Origin: a virus
Length of the DNA: 64,000 bases
Virus record (IMG/VR): IMGVR_UViG_3300032050_000009
Coordinates: 62,001-126,000 of that record
Reading direction: 5' to 3' (one strand)
A program made the position numbers and the translations under genes. The notes under the pieces were generated by a model, which did no database searches, had not been told where the DNA came from, and worked only from the letters and a program-made list of their open reading frames with translations. Below are positions 52,245-61,700 of the stretch, piece by piece; positions within the stretch are counted from its first letter, which is position 1, and the number at the start of each line of letters is the position of its first letter.

Positions 52245-53192
52245 ATGGAAAAGATTTTAGTAGAGAATCCTAATAGGTTTGTAATATTTCCTATCGAACA
52301 TAACGATATATGGGAATATTATAAAATGCACCAAGCCGCGTTTTGGACGGCTGAAGAGGTTGATTTATCAGGTGATATTCGTGATTGGGAAAACCTTTCA
52401 GAAAATGAACAATACTTTGTTAAAAATGTACTGTCATTCTTTGCAGCATCCGATGGTATTGTAAATGAAAACTTGGCGGAGAATTTCTATAGAGAAGTAC
52501 AATACCCTGAAGCAAAATTCTTTTACGGATTTCAACTTGCAATGGAAAACATTCACAGTCTAATGTACTCACTCTTGATTGATACATATGTGTCAAATCC
52601 AAAAGAAAAAGATGAATGTTTTCATGCGATTGACAGACTTCCAGCGGTTCAAAAGAAAGCAAAATGGGCTCTTGATTGGATTACAAACGCATCATTCCAA
52701 GAAAGACTTGTGGCTTTTGCGGCCGTAGAAGGAATTTTCTTTTCAGGTTCATTCTGTTCAATATTTTGGTTGAAATCAAGAGGACTTATGCAAGGTTTAT
52801 GTAATGCAAATTCGCTCATCTTTAAAGATGAAAATCTTCACTGTGACTTTGCAATTCACCTCTTGAATAATCACTGTGAAAACAAACCAAGTGAAAAGAG
52901 AATTAAAGAGATTTTGTTGTCAGCTCTTGAGATTGAAAAAGAATTTATTACCGAATCACTTCCAGTTTCACTTATCGGAATGAACTCAAATCTTATGAAA
53001 CAATATCTTGAGTTTGTTGTTGATGGTCTACTTGTTAAAATGGGATGTAAGAAACAATTTAATGTTGAACAACCATTTAAATTTATGGAACAAATCGCAG
53101 TTGAAACAAAAGGTAACTTCTTTGAATCAAGAACTGTTGAGTACCAAAAAGCAAAGTTGAACGAAACATTGTCCTTTACGGACGACTTTTAA
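52245..53192 (+). CDS. nrdB: Ribonucleotide reductase class I small subunit (NrdB)
   Basis: 315 residues. The diiron ligands are all present: D70 ([10 protein letters not shown]), E101 and H104 ([10 protein letters not shown]), E162 (AAVEGIFF), E196 and H199 (KDENLHCDF); the radical tyrosine is Y108, four after H104. So it is a normal tyrosyl-radical type Ia subunit. It provides the radical for NrdA, whose gene follows 19 bases later. The nrdB-nrdA order is the reverse of the usual one. Starts five bases after the helicase stop, so probably in the same operon. Confidence 0.95.
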   Translation: MEKILVENPNRFVIFPIEHNDIWEYYKMHQAAFWTAEEVDLSGDIRDWENLSENEQYFVKNVLSFFAASDGIVNENLAENFYREVQYPEAKFFYGFQLAMENIHSLMYSLLIDTYVSNPKEKDECFHAIDRLPAVQKKAKWALDWITNASFQERLVAFAAVEGIFFSGSFCSIFWLKSRGLMQGLCNANSLIFKDENLHCDFAIHLLNNHCENKPSEKRIKEILLSALEIEKEFITESLPVSLIGMNSNLMKQYLEFVVDGLLVKMGCKKQFNVEQPFKFMEQIAVETKGNFFESRTVEYQKAKLNETLSFTDDF

Positions 53193-53211
53193 TTGATTAT
53201 CTTTTAAAACT

Positions 53212-55644
53212 ATGATGTCTTTAAAAATTAAAAAAAGAAGTGGGGAGGACTCGTCCTTTAACCCACAGAAAATATATAACCGAATTAAAAGAGCGGCAAA
53301 AGGTTTGAACGTAAATTCGGACGAAATCTTTATTAAAGTAATCACTTCGGTACCAACCGAAGGTGAGATTATGACCAAAGATTTGGATAAATTAATTTAT
53401 GAAATAGCCGCCGCTTATACTGGTAGTCACCACGATTATTCTAGACTCGCATCGTCTGTTGCAATTTCATCTTATCACAAAGAAACAAACCCAAGTTTCT
53501 CAAACACTATGATGGAACTTTACAAAGAAAGAATTGTTAATGATGAGTTTATCAATATGATTAGCAGTTACGGTCCGTCAAATATTGATGAGGTTATCAA
53601 TCACGACAATGACTATAATTTTGATTACTTTGCTTGGAGGTCATTACAAGAGATGTATCTTTTGAAACTACCAAGTGGTAAGACAATCGAGCGTCCACAA
53701 CATATGTATATGCGTGTTGCAATATGGGTAACTAAATCATTTGAACAAGCGGTCGAATACTATAAGTCACTATCAAGTCAGCTTATTTCACCGGCAACAC
53801 CAATTATGATTAATGCCGGTACAAAAATTCCACAACTCGCCTCTTGTGTTCTTCACTATAATGATGCGGACTCTAGAGAAGGTCTTTTGAACACGATGAA
53901 AGATATTTCAACATATTCATCAGACGCTGCGGGTATTGGTTTATCTATGTCAAATATCCGAAGCAAAGAAAGTAGAATTTCATCATCAGGTGGATTTGCG
54001 GGAGGACTTTTAAAGTATTTAAAAATTGTTAATGAATCACTTCGTTTCTTTAACCAACAAGGACGTAGACCTGGTTCCGCAGCAATTTATTTGGAACCTT
54101 GGCATAAAGATATTTTTGACCTTTTAGATATTAAAAAGAATACGGGAGCTGAAGAATTGAGAGCACGTGATTTGTTTACCGCACTTTGGATTCCTGATAA
54201 CTTTATGAAAGCTGTTAAGAACAATGGTGATTGGTATTTGTTCTGTCCTAACGATATTAAGAAAGCGGGTGTTAAACCCCTCCAAGAATGTTATGGTGAT
54301 GAATATGAAGAAAACTATAACAAAGCAGTTGAATTAGGTCTTGGTAAAAAAGTTAAAGCCCAAGAAATTTGGTCAAAGATTATTGAGTCACAGATTGAAA
54401 CTGGTGTACCATATCTCTGCTCAAAGGATAACGCAAACAAAAAGACAAACCACCAAAACATCGGTGTAATCAAACAGTCAAATCTTTGTAATGAAATTTA
54501 TCAATACACAGATGAAAACACAACTGCGATTTGTACACTATCATCAATGGTATTAAAGAACTTCATTAAAGAAGGAACATTTGACCATCAGTTGTTGTAC
54601 GAGGAAACTCGTAAAGTTGTAAGGGCTCTTAACAAAGTTGTGGATATTAACAACTACTCAACTGAAAAGGGAAACAAGGGTGGTCGTGAACAAAGAGCAA
54701 TTGCCATTGGAACACAGGGTCTTGCTGATGTATTCTATTTGATGGATTATATCTTTACATCTGATGAAGCGAAGAAACTAAATAAAGAAATATTTGAAAC
54801 AATTTATTTTGCGGCAATTACTGAAAGTTGTCGTTTATGTAAGTCAGAAGAATATAAACCATATGATTTCTTTAACGGCTCACCGATGTCAGAAGGAGTG
54901 TTCCAATTTGATATGTGGGGACTCAATGAAGGTGATTTATCAGGAAGATGGGATTGGAAATTACTTAAAGAAGAAGTTAAAGATTATGGTGTTTGCAATT
55001 CTTTATTCACCGCTCAAATGCCTGTTGCGTCATCTGCTAAAATTACAGGCTCATATGAGATGACAGAACCCGCTCACTCGGCAATCTTTAACAGACGTGT
55101 TGTTGGTGGTGAAATTATGATTGTTAACAAATACTTGATTAATGATTTTGAGAAGCTCGGTATTTGGGGAGAAGACCTGAAGAATGAAATTATTCTTAAT
55201 GAAGGTTCAGTTCAGGGGATTAATTTCAATAACTACCTTGACCCTGAGGACAAACAGTACAATAAGAAAGTTAAAAGAATTGAGCACCTTATTCCAAAGT
55301 ATAAAACAATTTGGGAAATCTCACAGAAGGAATTGATTGAAATGGCGGCCGACAGAGCTCCGTTTATTGACCAATCACAGTCGATGAATATCTATATGGG
55401 TAACCCAACTCTATCTAAGATTTCATCATCACACTTCTATGGTTGGGAAAAGGGGCTAAAAACACTTTGTTATTATGTTAGAACAAAGGCAATTTCAACA
55501 GGGGCAAAACACTTGGCGGTTGACATATCAAAAATGTCAAAACCAAATGTTACACCTGAACCACCAAAAGTTGATTATAGTAACATGAATTTACCACCAA
55601 AACCAGCTAATTCTGAGTTTGAATGTTTTGGTTGTTCATCATAA
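53212..55644 (+). CDS. nrdA: Ribonucleotide reductase class I large subunit (NrdA)
   Basis: 810 residues. N-terminal ATP-cone-like region (about 1-90, SSFNPQKIYNRIKRAAKG) that senses ATP/dATP. Active-site set: C212 (QLASCVLHY), N424-C426-E428 (SNLCNEI), C441 (AICTLSS), the Y754-Y755 radical relay (LCYYVRT), and the C-terminal redox pair C805/C808 (FECFGCSS). GGFAGGLLKYLK and FFNQQGRRPGSAAIYLEP are conserved. It reduces NDPs to dNDPs for phage DNA synthesis; no thioredoxin or glutaredoxin gene is visible nearby. Terminated by a strong hairpin. Confidence 0.95.
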   Translation: MMSLKIKKRSGEDSSFNPQKIYNRIKRAAKGLNVNSDEIFIKVITSVPTEGEIMTKDLDKLIYEIAAAYTGSHHDYSRLASSVAISSYHKETNPSFSNTMMELYKERIVNDEFINMISSYGPSNIDEVINHDNDYNFDYFAWRSLQEMYLLKLPSGKTIERPQHMYMRVAIWVTKSFEQAVEYYKSLSSQLISPATPIMINAGTKIPQLASCVLHYNDADSREGLLNTMKDISTYSSDAAGIGLSMSNIRSKESRISSSGGFAGGLLKYLKIVNESLRFFNQQGRRPGSAAIYLEPWHKDIFDLLDIKKNTGAEELRARDLFTALWIPDNFMKAVKNNGDWYLFCPNDIKKAGVKPLQECYGDEYEENYNKAVELGLGKKVKAQEIWSKIIESQIETGVPYLCSKDNANKKTNHQNIGVIKQSNLCNEIYQYTDENTTAICTLSSMVLKNFIKEGTFDHQLLYEETRKVVRALNKVVDINNYSTEKGNKGGREQRAIAIGTQGLADVFYLMDYIFTSDEAKKLNKEIFETIYFAAITESCRLCKSEEYKPYDFFNGSPMSEGVFQFDMWGLNEGDLSGRWDWKLLKEEVKDYGVCNSLFTAQMPVASSAKITGSYEMTEPAHSAIFNRRVVGGEIMIVNKYLINDFEKLGIWGEDLKNEIILNEGSVQGINFNNYLDPEDKQYNKKVKRIEHLIPKYKTIWEISQKELIEMAADRAPFIDQSQSMNIYMGNPTLSKISSSHFYGWEKGLKTLCYYVRTKAISTGAKHLAVDISKMSKPNVTPEPPKVDYSNMNLPPKPANSEFECFGCSS

Positions 55645-55647
55645 AAT

Positions 55648-55674
55648 AAATCCCGAGTAATCGGGATTTTTTAT
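55648..55674 (+). terminator. Intrinsic terminator after nrdA
   Basis: A perfect 9-bp stem (AAATCCCGA, 55648-55656, with TCGGGATTT, 55661-55669), GTAA loop and T-rich tail. It separates the replication block from the late genes that follow. Confidence 0.88.
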
Positions 55675-55679
55675 TTAAG

Positions 55680-55687
55680 ATATTTAT
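55680..55687 (+). promoter_or_regulatory. Late-promoter-like octamer ATATTTAT, 4 bases before a start codon
   Basis: Placed just after the nrdA terminator and ending four bases before the ATG at 55692. With the copy at 23634 this is the second very short spacing in the window, consistent with leaderless mRNA. Confidence 0.5.
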
Positions 55688-55691
55688 TAAT

Positions 55692-56315
55692 ATGGCGGTA
55701 TATAATGAAAATATCGAATTATTTAAATGTTTAGTTAGGGTATCACATTTTACAAAAAATCCTAACGATGATAATAAATTCCACAAGGCTTATGCTTTTG
55801 CCATTCAATCAGTTGCTGGAAAAATATTAACATTCCATGTAATGACGGATTATGGAATGATGAGGTCAAGAGTTCCAATTTCTGAAATATTCATGAAAGA
55901 ACCGACTAACGACATACCGTTTCACTTTAAACAATTATGGGATTGTTTTTCTGAAAACGTAACTGTAACAACTTATGATTATTTATATGAAAAAAGGTGT
56001 CAGGTTGTTTTAAGAGATGGGTCAAAAATTTGGGCAACATATCTTATGACGGTTGATTGGTACAGAAATCCATATTCTGATGAACCTTCAGATTATAAGT
56101 GCGGGCACATTTTAATTGGTGATGACGGTTATCTTTTGTGCCAACCCAATAATAGAATTTATTGGAAGGATTCAAATTGGGTTACAAACAAATTCCCAAT
56201 AGAACCAAAAGAGATTAAAGTTGACACTGATTTACCTTCAGTCGAAACTTTATCCGATAGATGGGTTGCAGAAGATGGGGATTGTTATTATTATAATATA
56301 AAATCGACCGAATAA
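55692..56315 (+). CDS. Hypothetical late protein (207 aa)
   Basis: 207 residues. Beta-rich with several aromatic and Cys residues: ELFKCLVRVSHFTKNPNDDN, ILTFHVMTDYGMMRSRVPIS, HFKQLWDCFSENVTVTTYDY, WYRNPYSDEPSDYKCGHILI and CQPNNRIYWKDSNWVTNKFP. No family is recognised. It precedes gp25 and gp6 and has a late-type octamer, so it is probably a virion or baseplate-assembly protein rather than a nucleotide-metabolism gene, despite following nrdA. Confidence 0.65.
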   Translation: MAVYNENIELFKCLVRVSHFTKNPNDDNKFHKAYAFAIQSVAGKILTFHVMTDYGMMRSRVPISEIFMKEPTNDIPFHFKQLWDCFSENVTVTTYDYLYEKRCQVVLRDGSKIWATYLMTVDWYRNPYSDEPSDYKCGHILIGDDGYLLCQPNNRIYWKDSNWVTNKFPIEPKEIKVDTDLPSVETLSDRWVAEDGDCYYYNIKSTE

Positions 56316-56322
56316 TATTTAT
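56315..56322 (+). promoter_or_regulatory. Late-promoter-like octamer ATATTTAT before gp25
   Basis: Ends 17 bases before the ATG at 56340, overlapping the preceding stop codon by one base. Confidence 0.5.
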
Positions 56323-56339
56323 TATAAAATATACACACA

Positions 56340-56786
56340 ATGACATACGGTATAAATTTTCCATTCAGAGATTCTTTCAACGGAACTTATTTTGATTTAT
56401 CATCAACCAATGATGAAGAGATAAGAACTGATTTGGTTCATTTATTATTAACAAGAAAAGGAACTAGATACTTTTTACCTGATTTTGGAACAAGATTGTA
56501 TGAATATTTATTCGAACCATTAGATGGTCCTACTTTTTCCGATATCGAAGCTGAGATTAGGGATACTGTGTCAGAATATATACCCGGTATTACAATAACT
56601 AAAATAGATATAAAACCAGCTTCAAGTGATGACGAGGATAAAGGTTCATATGTTAACGACAATGATGAAAGAGTTTTCAGAGTCCCTGGAATTGGTACTT
56701 TGGAACATACTGCTAAAATAAAAATTGATTATAAAATTAATAACGATGTTTTTAATTCTAGCGATTTCGTTATTATTAATATTTAA
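56340..56786 (+). CDS. gp25: Baseplate wedge protein, gp25/GPW family
   Basis: 148 residues. The signature EIRTDLVHLLLTRKGTRYFL and PDFGTRLYEYLFEPLDG is that of T4 gp25 and other gp25-like (lysozyme-fold) wedge proteins, which start sheath polymerisation on the baseplate. The 3' part (VPGIGTLEHTAKIKIDYKI) is a small beta extension. T4 gp25 is 132 residues. It is followed six bases later by the gp6-like gene, the conserved wedge pair. Confidence 0.9.
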   Translation: MTYGINFPFRDSFNGTYFDLSSTNDEEIRTDLVHLLLTRKGTRYFLPDFGTRLYEYLFEPLDGPTFSDIEAEIRDTVSEYIPGITITKIDIKPASSDDEDKGSYVNDNDERVFRVPGIGTLEHTAKIKIDYKINNDVFNSSDFVIINI

Positions 56787-56791
56787 AAGTT

Positions 56792-58630
56792 ATGGCGAAT
56801 AAAAAAATATCGTATACTACAAGAGATTTTCAGTCGATTAGGACTGAGTTAATAAATTTCACACAAACATATTATCCTGATTTAGTAAGTAACTTTAATG
56901 ATGCTTCGGTTTTTTCTGCTTTATTAGATTTAAACGCGGCGGTTTCAGACAACCTACAGTTCAATATTGACAGAAGTATACAAGAAACAGTACTTCAATA
57001 CGCTCAACAAAGGTCATCAATTTACAATATCGCCCGAACTTATGGATTAAAAATTCCAGGTCAGAGACCATCTGTTGCATTAGTTGACTTTTCGATTACA
57101 GTACCGGCTTTTGGAGATAAGGAAGATTTGAGATATTGTGGTATTTTAAGAAGAGGAGCTCAAGTTAACGGAGGAGGACAAGTTTTTGAAACCGTATACG
57201 ATATTGACTTTTCATCACCAATTAGTGGTGATGGGTTTCCTAATAGATTAAAGATTCCTGTATTTGATTCAAATAACAAGTTAATTAATTATACAATAGT
57301 AAAAAGAGAAACGGTTGTTAATGGAGTTACTAAAGTGTTTAAAAAAGTTGTAACACCAAATGATGTTAAACCATTTTTTGAATTGTTTTTACCTGAAAAA
57401 AATGTACTAGGGGTTACTAGTGTTATACTTAAAGATGGAACTCAATATGCTAACATACCTTCGGCTCAAGAATTTTTAAACAATGACATCAGATGGTATG
57501 AGGTTAAGGCCTTAATTGAGGATAGAGTTTTTGTAGAAGACCCAACTAAAACTTCGGACAGACCAGGTATCAAGGTTGGGAAATATGTGGTAACTAATAA
57601 CAAATTTATAACTGAATATACACCTGAAGGGTTTTTAAAAATGACTTTCGGTGGAGGTAGTCAATCTGCGGACGAACAATTAAGAGAATTCGCTCGAAAT
57701 GGTTACAAATTAGACCTATACAAATACTCGAATAATTTTGCATTAGGTAGTACCTTAAAGGCTAATACGACTATGTTTGTTCAATATAGAATTGGAGGTG
57801 GGTCTACAAGTAATTTAGGGGTGAATGTTATAACACAAATAGGTACGGTTTCATTCTTTGTTAATGGTCCTTCAGAATCTGTAAATAATAATGTTGTAAA
57901 TTCATTAAGATGTATAAATGTTACTGCGGCAATAGGAGGAGCGCCGGCTCCGACCACTGAAGAGGTAAGAAATTATGTTTCATTTAATTTTGCGGCACAA
58001 AACAGGGCTGTTACAGTTAATGACTATGAGTCTATAATAAGAACCATGCCGTCACAATATGGAGCACCGGCAAAAGTGTCAATAACTGAAGAAAATAATA
58101 AGATAAAAATTAAAATGTTATCTTATGATGATTCGGGTAAATTAACTGAGATAATATCAAACACTTTGAAAAGTAATGTTGCTAATTATTTGTCAAACTA
58201 CAGAATGATTAATGATTATATTTCAGTTGAGACGGCAAATGTGATTGATTTATCGTTAACTATAGATGTTGTGTTAGATTCAACTCAAAACCAAGGAGTT
58301 GTAATTTCTTCTATTATAAATTTAGTTTCAGATTATTTTGACCCTGCTAATATGCAGATGGGACAAAATGTTAATGTATCAGAAATACGTAGACTAATCC
58401 AAAGTGAAAATGGGGTATTGTCGATATCTGATATTTTGGTATTTAATAGAATTGGAGGTCAATATTCATCGTCACAAACGTCTCAGAGATACTTAGATTC
58501 GGACACAAAACAGATTGAATTGGTGGATGACACAATATTTGCGGAACCAAATCAAATTTACCAAATTAGATTCCCCGGTAAAGATATTAATATCAGAGTT
58601 AAGAACCTTTCTACGGTTAATTTTTCTTGA
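56792..58630 (+). CDS. gp6: Baseplate wedge protein, gp6/BaseplateJ-like
   Basis: 612 residues, close to T4 gp6 (660). N-terminus: SYTTRDFQSIRTELINFTQT, then DASVFSALLDLNAAVSDNLQ and NIDRSIQETVLQYAQQRSSI, the classical start of gp6/Mu gp47-type baseplate J proteins. The middle beta region ends with VRNYVSFNFAAQNRAVTVND and YESIIRTMPSQYGAPAKVS, again family features; the C-terminal domain has LSLTIDVVLD. It forms the wedge ring that carries the other arms. It continues the gp25-gp6 order. Confidence 0.92.
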   Translation: MANKKISYTTRDFQSIRTELINFTQTYYPDLVSNFNDASVFSALLDLNAAVSDNLQFNIDRSIQETVLQYAQQRSSIYNIARTYGLKIPGQRPSVALVDFSITVPAFGDKEDLRYCGILRRGAQVNGGGQVFETVYDIDFSSPISGDGFPNRLKIPVFDSNNKLINYTIVKRETVVNGVTKVFKKVVTPNDVKPFFELFLPEKNVLGVTSVILKDGTQYANIPSAQEFLNNDIRWYEVKALIEDRVFVEDPTKTSDRPGIKVGKYVVTNNKFITEYTPEGFLKMTFGGGSQSADEQLREFARNGYKLDLYKYSNNFALGSTLKANTTMFVQYRIGGGSTSNLGVNVITQIGTVSFFVNGPSESVNNNVVNSLRCINVTAAIGGAPAPTTEEVRNYVSFNFAAQNRAVTVNDYESIIRTMPSQYGAPAKVSITEENNKIKIKMLSYDDSGKLTEIISNTLKSNVANYLSNYRMINDYISVETANVIDLSLTIDVVLDSTQNQGVVISSIINLVSDYFDPANMQMGQNVNVSEIRRLIQSENGVLSISDILVFNRIGGQYSSSQTSQRYLDSDTKQIELVDDTIFAEPNQIYQIRFPGKDINIRVKNLSTVNFS

Positions 58631-58682
58631 TAATTTATTTATCTAAATAATGGTCTATCTTTTTTTGAAAATAGCAAATAAA

Positions 58683-58690
58683 CTATTTAT
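58683..58690 (+). promoter_or_regulatory. Late-promoter-like octamer CTATTTAT before the last gene
   Basis: Ends 14 bases before the ATG at 58705; an AAAAAAGG follows it and may serve as a weak Shine-Dalgarno sequence. Confidence 0.4.
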
Positions 58691-58704
58691 AAAAAAGGTT
58701 TTTC

Positions 58705-61700
58705 ATGTCGAATTCATACAGAATAAGAACTCAAGTTGGAGTTGATAAAGCGGTTAATGTATTATTAGAACAAGACTTTGAGTCATTAGAGATTTTATCT
58801 CTTAAAATATTACAAAGTCAGATTTATAATAGACAATGTTCTGATTATGGTGTTGTTGTAGGTAGAGTTAGTGCAAATAACGGATTTGGAATACCGAATG
58901 CTAAAGTTTCTATATTCATTCCTTTATCATTAGAGGATGAATCCAATCCAACTATATCTGAATTGTATCCATACAAAACTTTAAATGATTTAAATGAAGA
59001 TGGATATAGGTATAATTTACTACCTTATGAAGTATCTCATGGGGGGCATACGCCAACAGGAACATTTCCATCGAGAGAGGATGTTTTAATAAATCAATCA
59101 TTAATTGAGGTTTTTGACAAATATTATAAATTCACTGCAAAAACAAATGATAGTGGTGACTTTATGATTTTTGGTGTTCCTATAGGGTCTCAAACAGTTC
59201 ATATGGATGTTGATTTGTCGGATATTGGAGAATTTTCTTTGTCTCCTCAAGACTTGGTTAGACTGAACCTTGCGACTGAAGGGCAATTAAACGGTACTAA
59301 ATTTAAGTCTTCGACTAACCTTGGAGAACTTCCTCAAATAAAACAAGCAAATAGAACAATCGAGGTTGTACCATTATGGGGTCAACCTGAAATATGTTAT
59401 TTGGGTATAACTAGAATTGATTTTGACCTTTCACAGGAGTTCGGTATTAAAATAGAACCTGCTGCAATTTTTATGGGGTCAATTTTATCGAATACTGATG
59501 AAAATATTATTAAGAGAAATTGCAAGGCTAACAAAAAAATAGGTAATTTGTGTAGTATGGTTACTGGTCCTGGTAGAATTATATCGATTAGACAAACAAT
59601 TGAATTGGACAACCTTGGAAGACCTTTATTGGAGGAATTCGACTTAGAAAATGGGGGTAATTGTATAGATGAGGAAGGAACATGGTTGATAGATTTACCT
59701 ATGAACTTGGATTATATATACACAAGTGAATCAGGGGAAAGACTAATATCGACAAACAAATCTATAGGGATACCAACAAGGGCTAGATATAGATTTAAAA
59801 TAAGCTGGCAACAACCTCCAACAATAACTGGTAAAATACTAAGAGCCTCCTATTTAGTTCCTAATATTAAAGAGTGGGGATGGACTGGTACCTCTTATCA
59901 GGACCCATTACTTGTAAATTATGAAGATACAGGTAACACAACAGGTGTTATTGAAATACTTGGGGATATTTTTGGAGTTTGTCGAGCGCCTGAAGATTCT
60001 TTTCTTAATCAAGAAACTTATAAGATGGCGGCGGCTTCTTATGCGTTTAGTGTTGATTGGGAAGAATACGGAGCGGGTCCCGACAAAAACCAGATGATTT
60101 TAGAGGCAATAACATGTCAGGACAGATTTTTTGAATTTAGACACAGTAAAGTTTATACCGTATCAAGTTTAATAACTGAGTTCAGAGCCTCCTCAAATAA
60201 TGACTATAGGTATTTGGCAATTAAAGACATTTTGAACAGTGAATGTGAATCAACAACAAATACATTTCCGGCTAATGATGGACAAAAAAATAATGACATT
60301 ATATATTTGTTGTTTTCTATTTTAATGACTCTTATGGTACCAGTGATGTTTGTATTAATGTTACTTTCACACTTTGTTACTCTTATATTTTGTATATTAG
60401 CCTTTATATTAGGGGCACTAAAGGTTGTTATTTGTGGAATTGCTGATTTTTTAAACCTTTTGGGTGACATACCCTTATTGGGTCTTCCATTTCGATTGGC
60501 AGCAATACCTTTTGAGTTTTTATGTAATCCGATTGAAGATGCATATGACAAAATGAAAGAGGAGTGTGGGACCTCAGGTTTACAATTACCTGTTTTTGTT
60601 TACCCTGATTGTAATTTTTGTGAGTGTGCTCCTTTGACCGCTGAGAAAGTACCCGCAGATTTAGGAGATTTGGGGTATCCTGGTTTAAATGAGGCTTTAC
60701 AAGCGGCAGGAGGGACTAGTCTATTACAAGATTTTCATTCTCCAAGTAAATGGGAATGTAGTAGAGTCCCACAACTTTGGTACGACACTAGCGGGAGTGG
60801 GCTTCCTGAAATAGAAACAACACCAATAGCAGGTGAAGATATATCTAATAATATTGGTGCATTACAAACAGGAGGTCCGGCTTTAAGTGGTGTTAAAGTA
60901 CACGCACCAATACAACAAGATATAATAGTAGATGATATTGAAACTGATGCTGGAGGTAGAGGAAATGTCGATGCTTGGAAAATGTTTACAACTAGCATTC
61001 CATTTTTTGAACGGATAAATCTACTTAATACTAAGGCAAAATACTTTATCCCAACTGTAACAAACCCTGGAGGTGGAAGGAATAGAATCAGAGTAAAATT
61101 CGCGTCTGATAATGCCTCCAATACTGGATTTCACGAAGATAATGTTTTAATATTATTTGTAAAACCAAGTCAACTTGGTAATTTTGAATCAGGAAAGATT
61201 TTCTCACCGGTAGAAAAAGATTTTTCACAAGACCTAAATTTAACAAACCCAAGTTTGACCGAAGAAACTCAGTTTGGTAATTTTGCAACAACAGGAACTA
61301 CTTTAGGTACTCCTGTATTAGATTCGAATGGTAATATAACACATTTTGAACGAGATATTGATGTTTACTACGCTAATGCAAGTGGTGCTGGAAACACAGG
61401 ACCCATCAATTATACAATAACCGCATCAACAGGTGACCTCGGAACCAACGAAAATTTCTACAAATTTCCAAGTGATATTGAGTACTTTCAAGTTATAACA
61501 GGATTAACGGTTGCTGATTATCTTCCTTTATCAAATCCTGGTAGTACCTCGGAAACAATTAGAGGTAGAGTATTAGGTAGTTATATGGACATTGTTCATG
61601 ATTTGTGGGATGATGCTCCTGCACCTCTTGGTGATATTAATAATAGTACACAATTATATTATGACCCCGACACAACTGGACCAATTCCAATGGGAGAAGC

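Noticed and set aside
59101-61291. Several minus-strand ORFs under the last giant gene
   Set aside because: They lie entirely inside an uninterrupted plus-strand coding frame with protein-like composition; no promoters or coherent domains.
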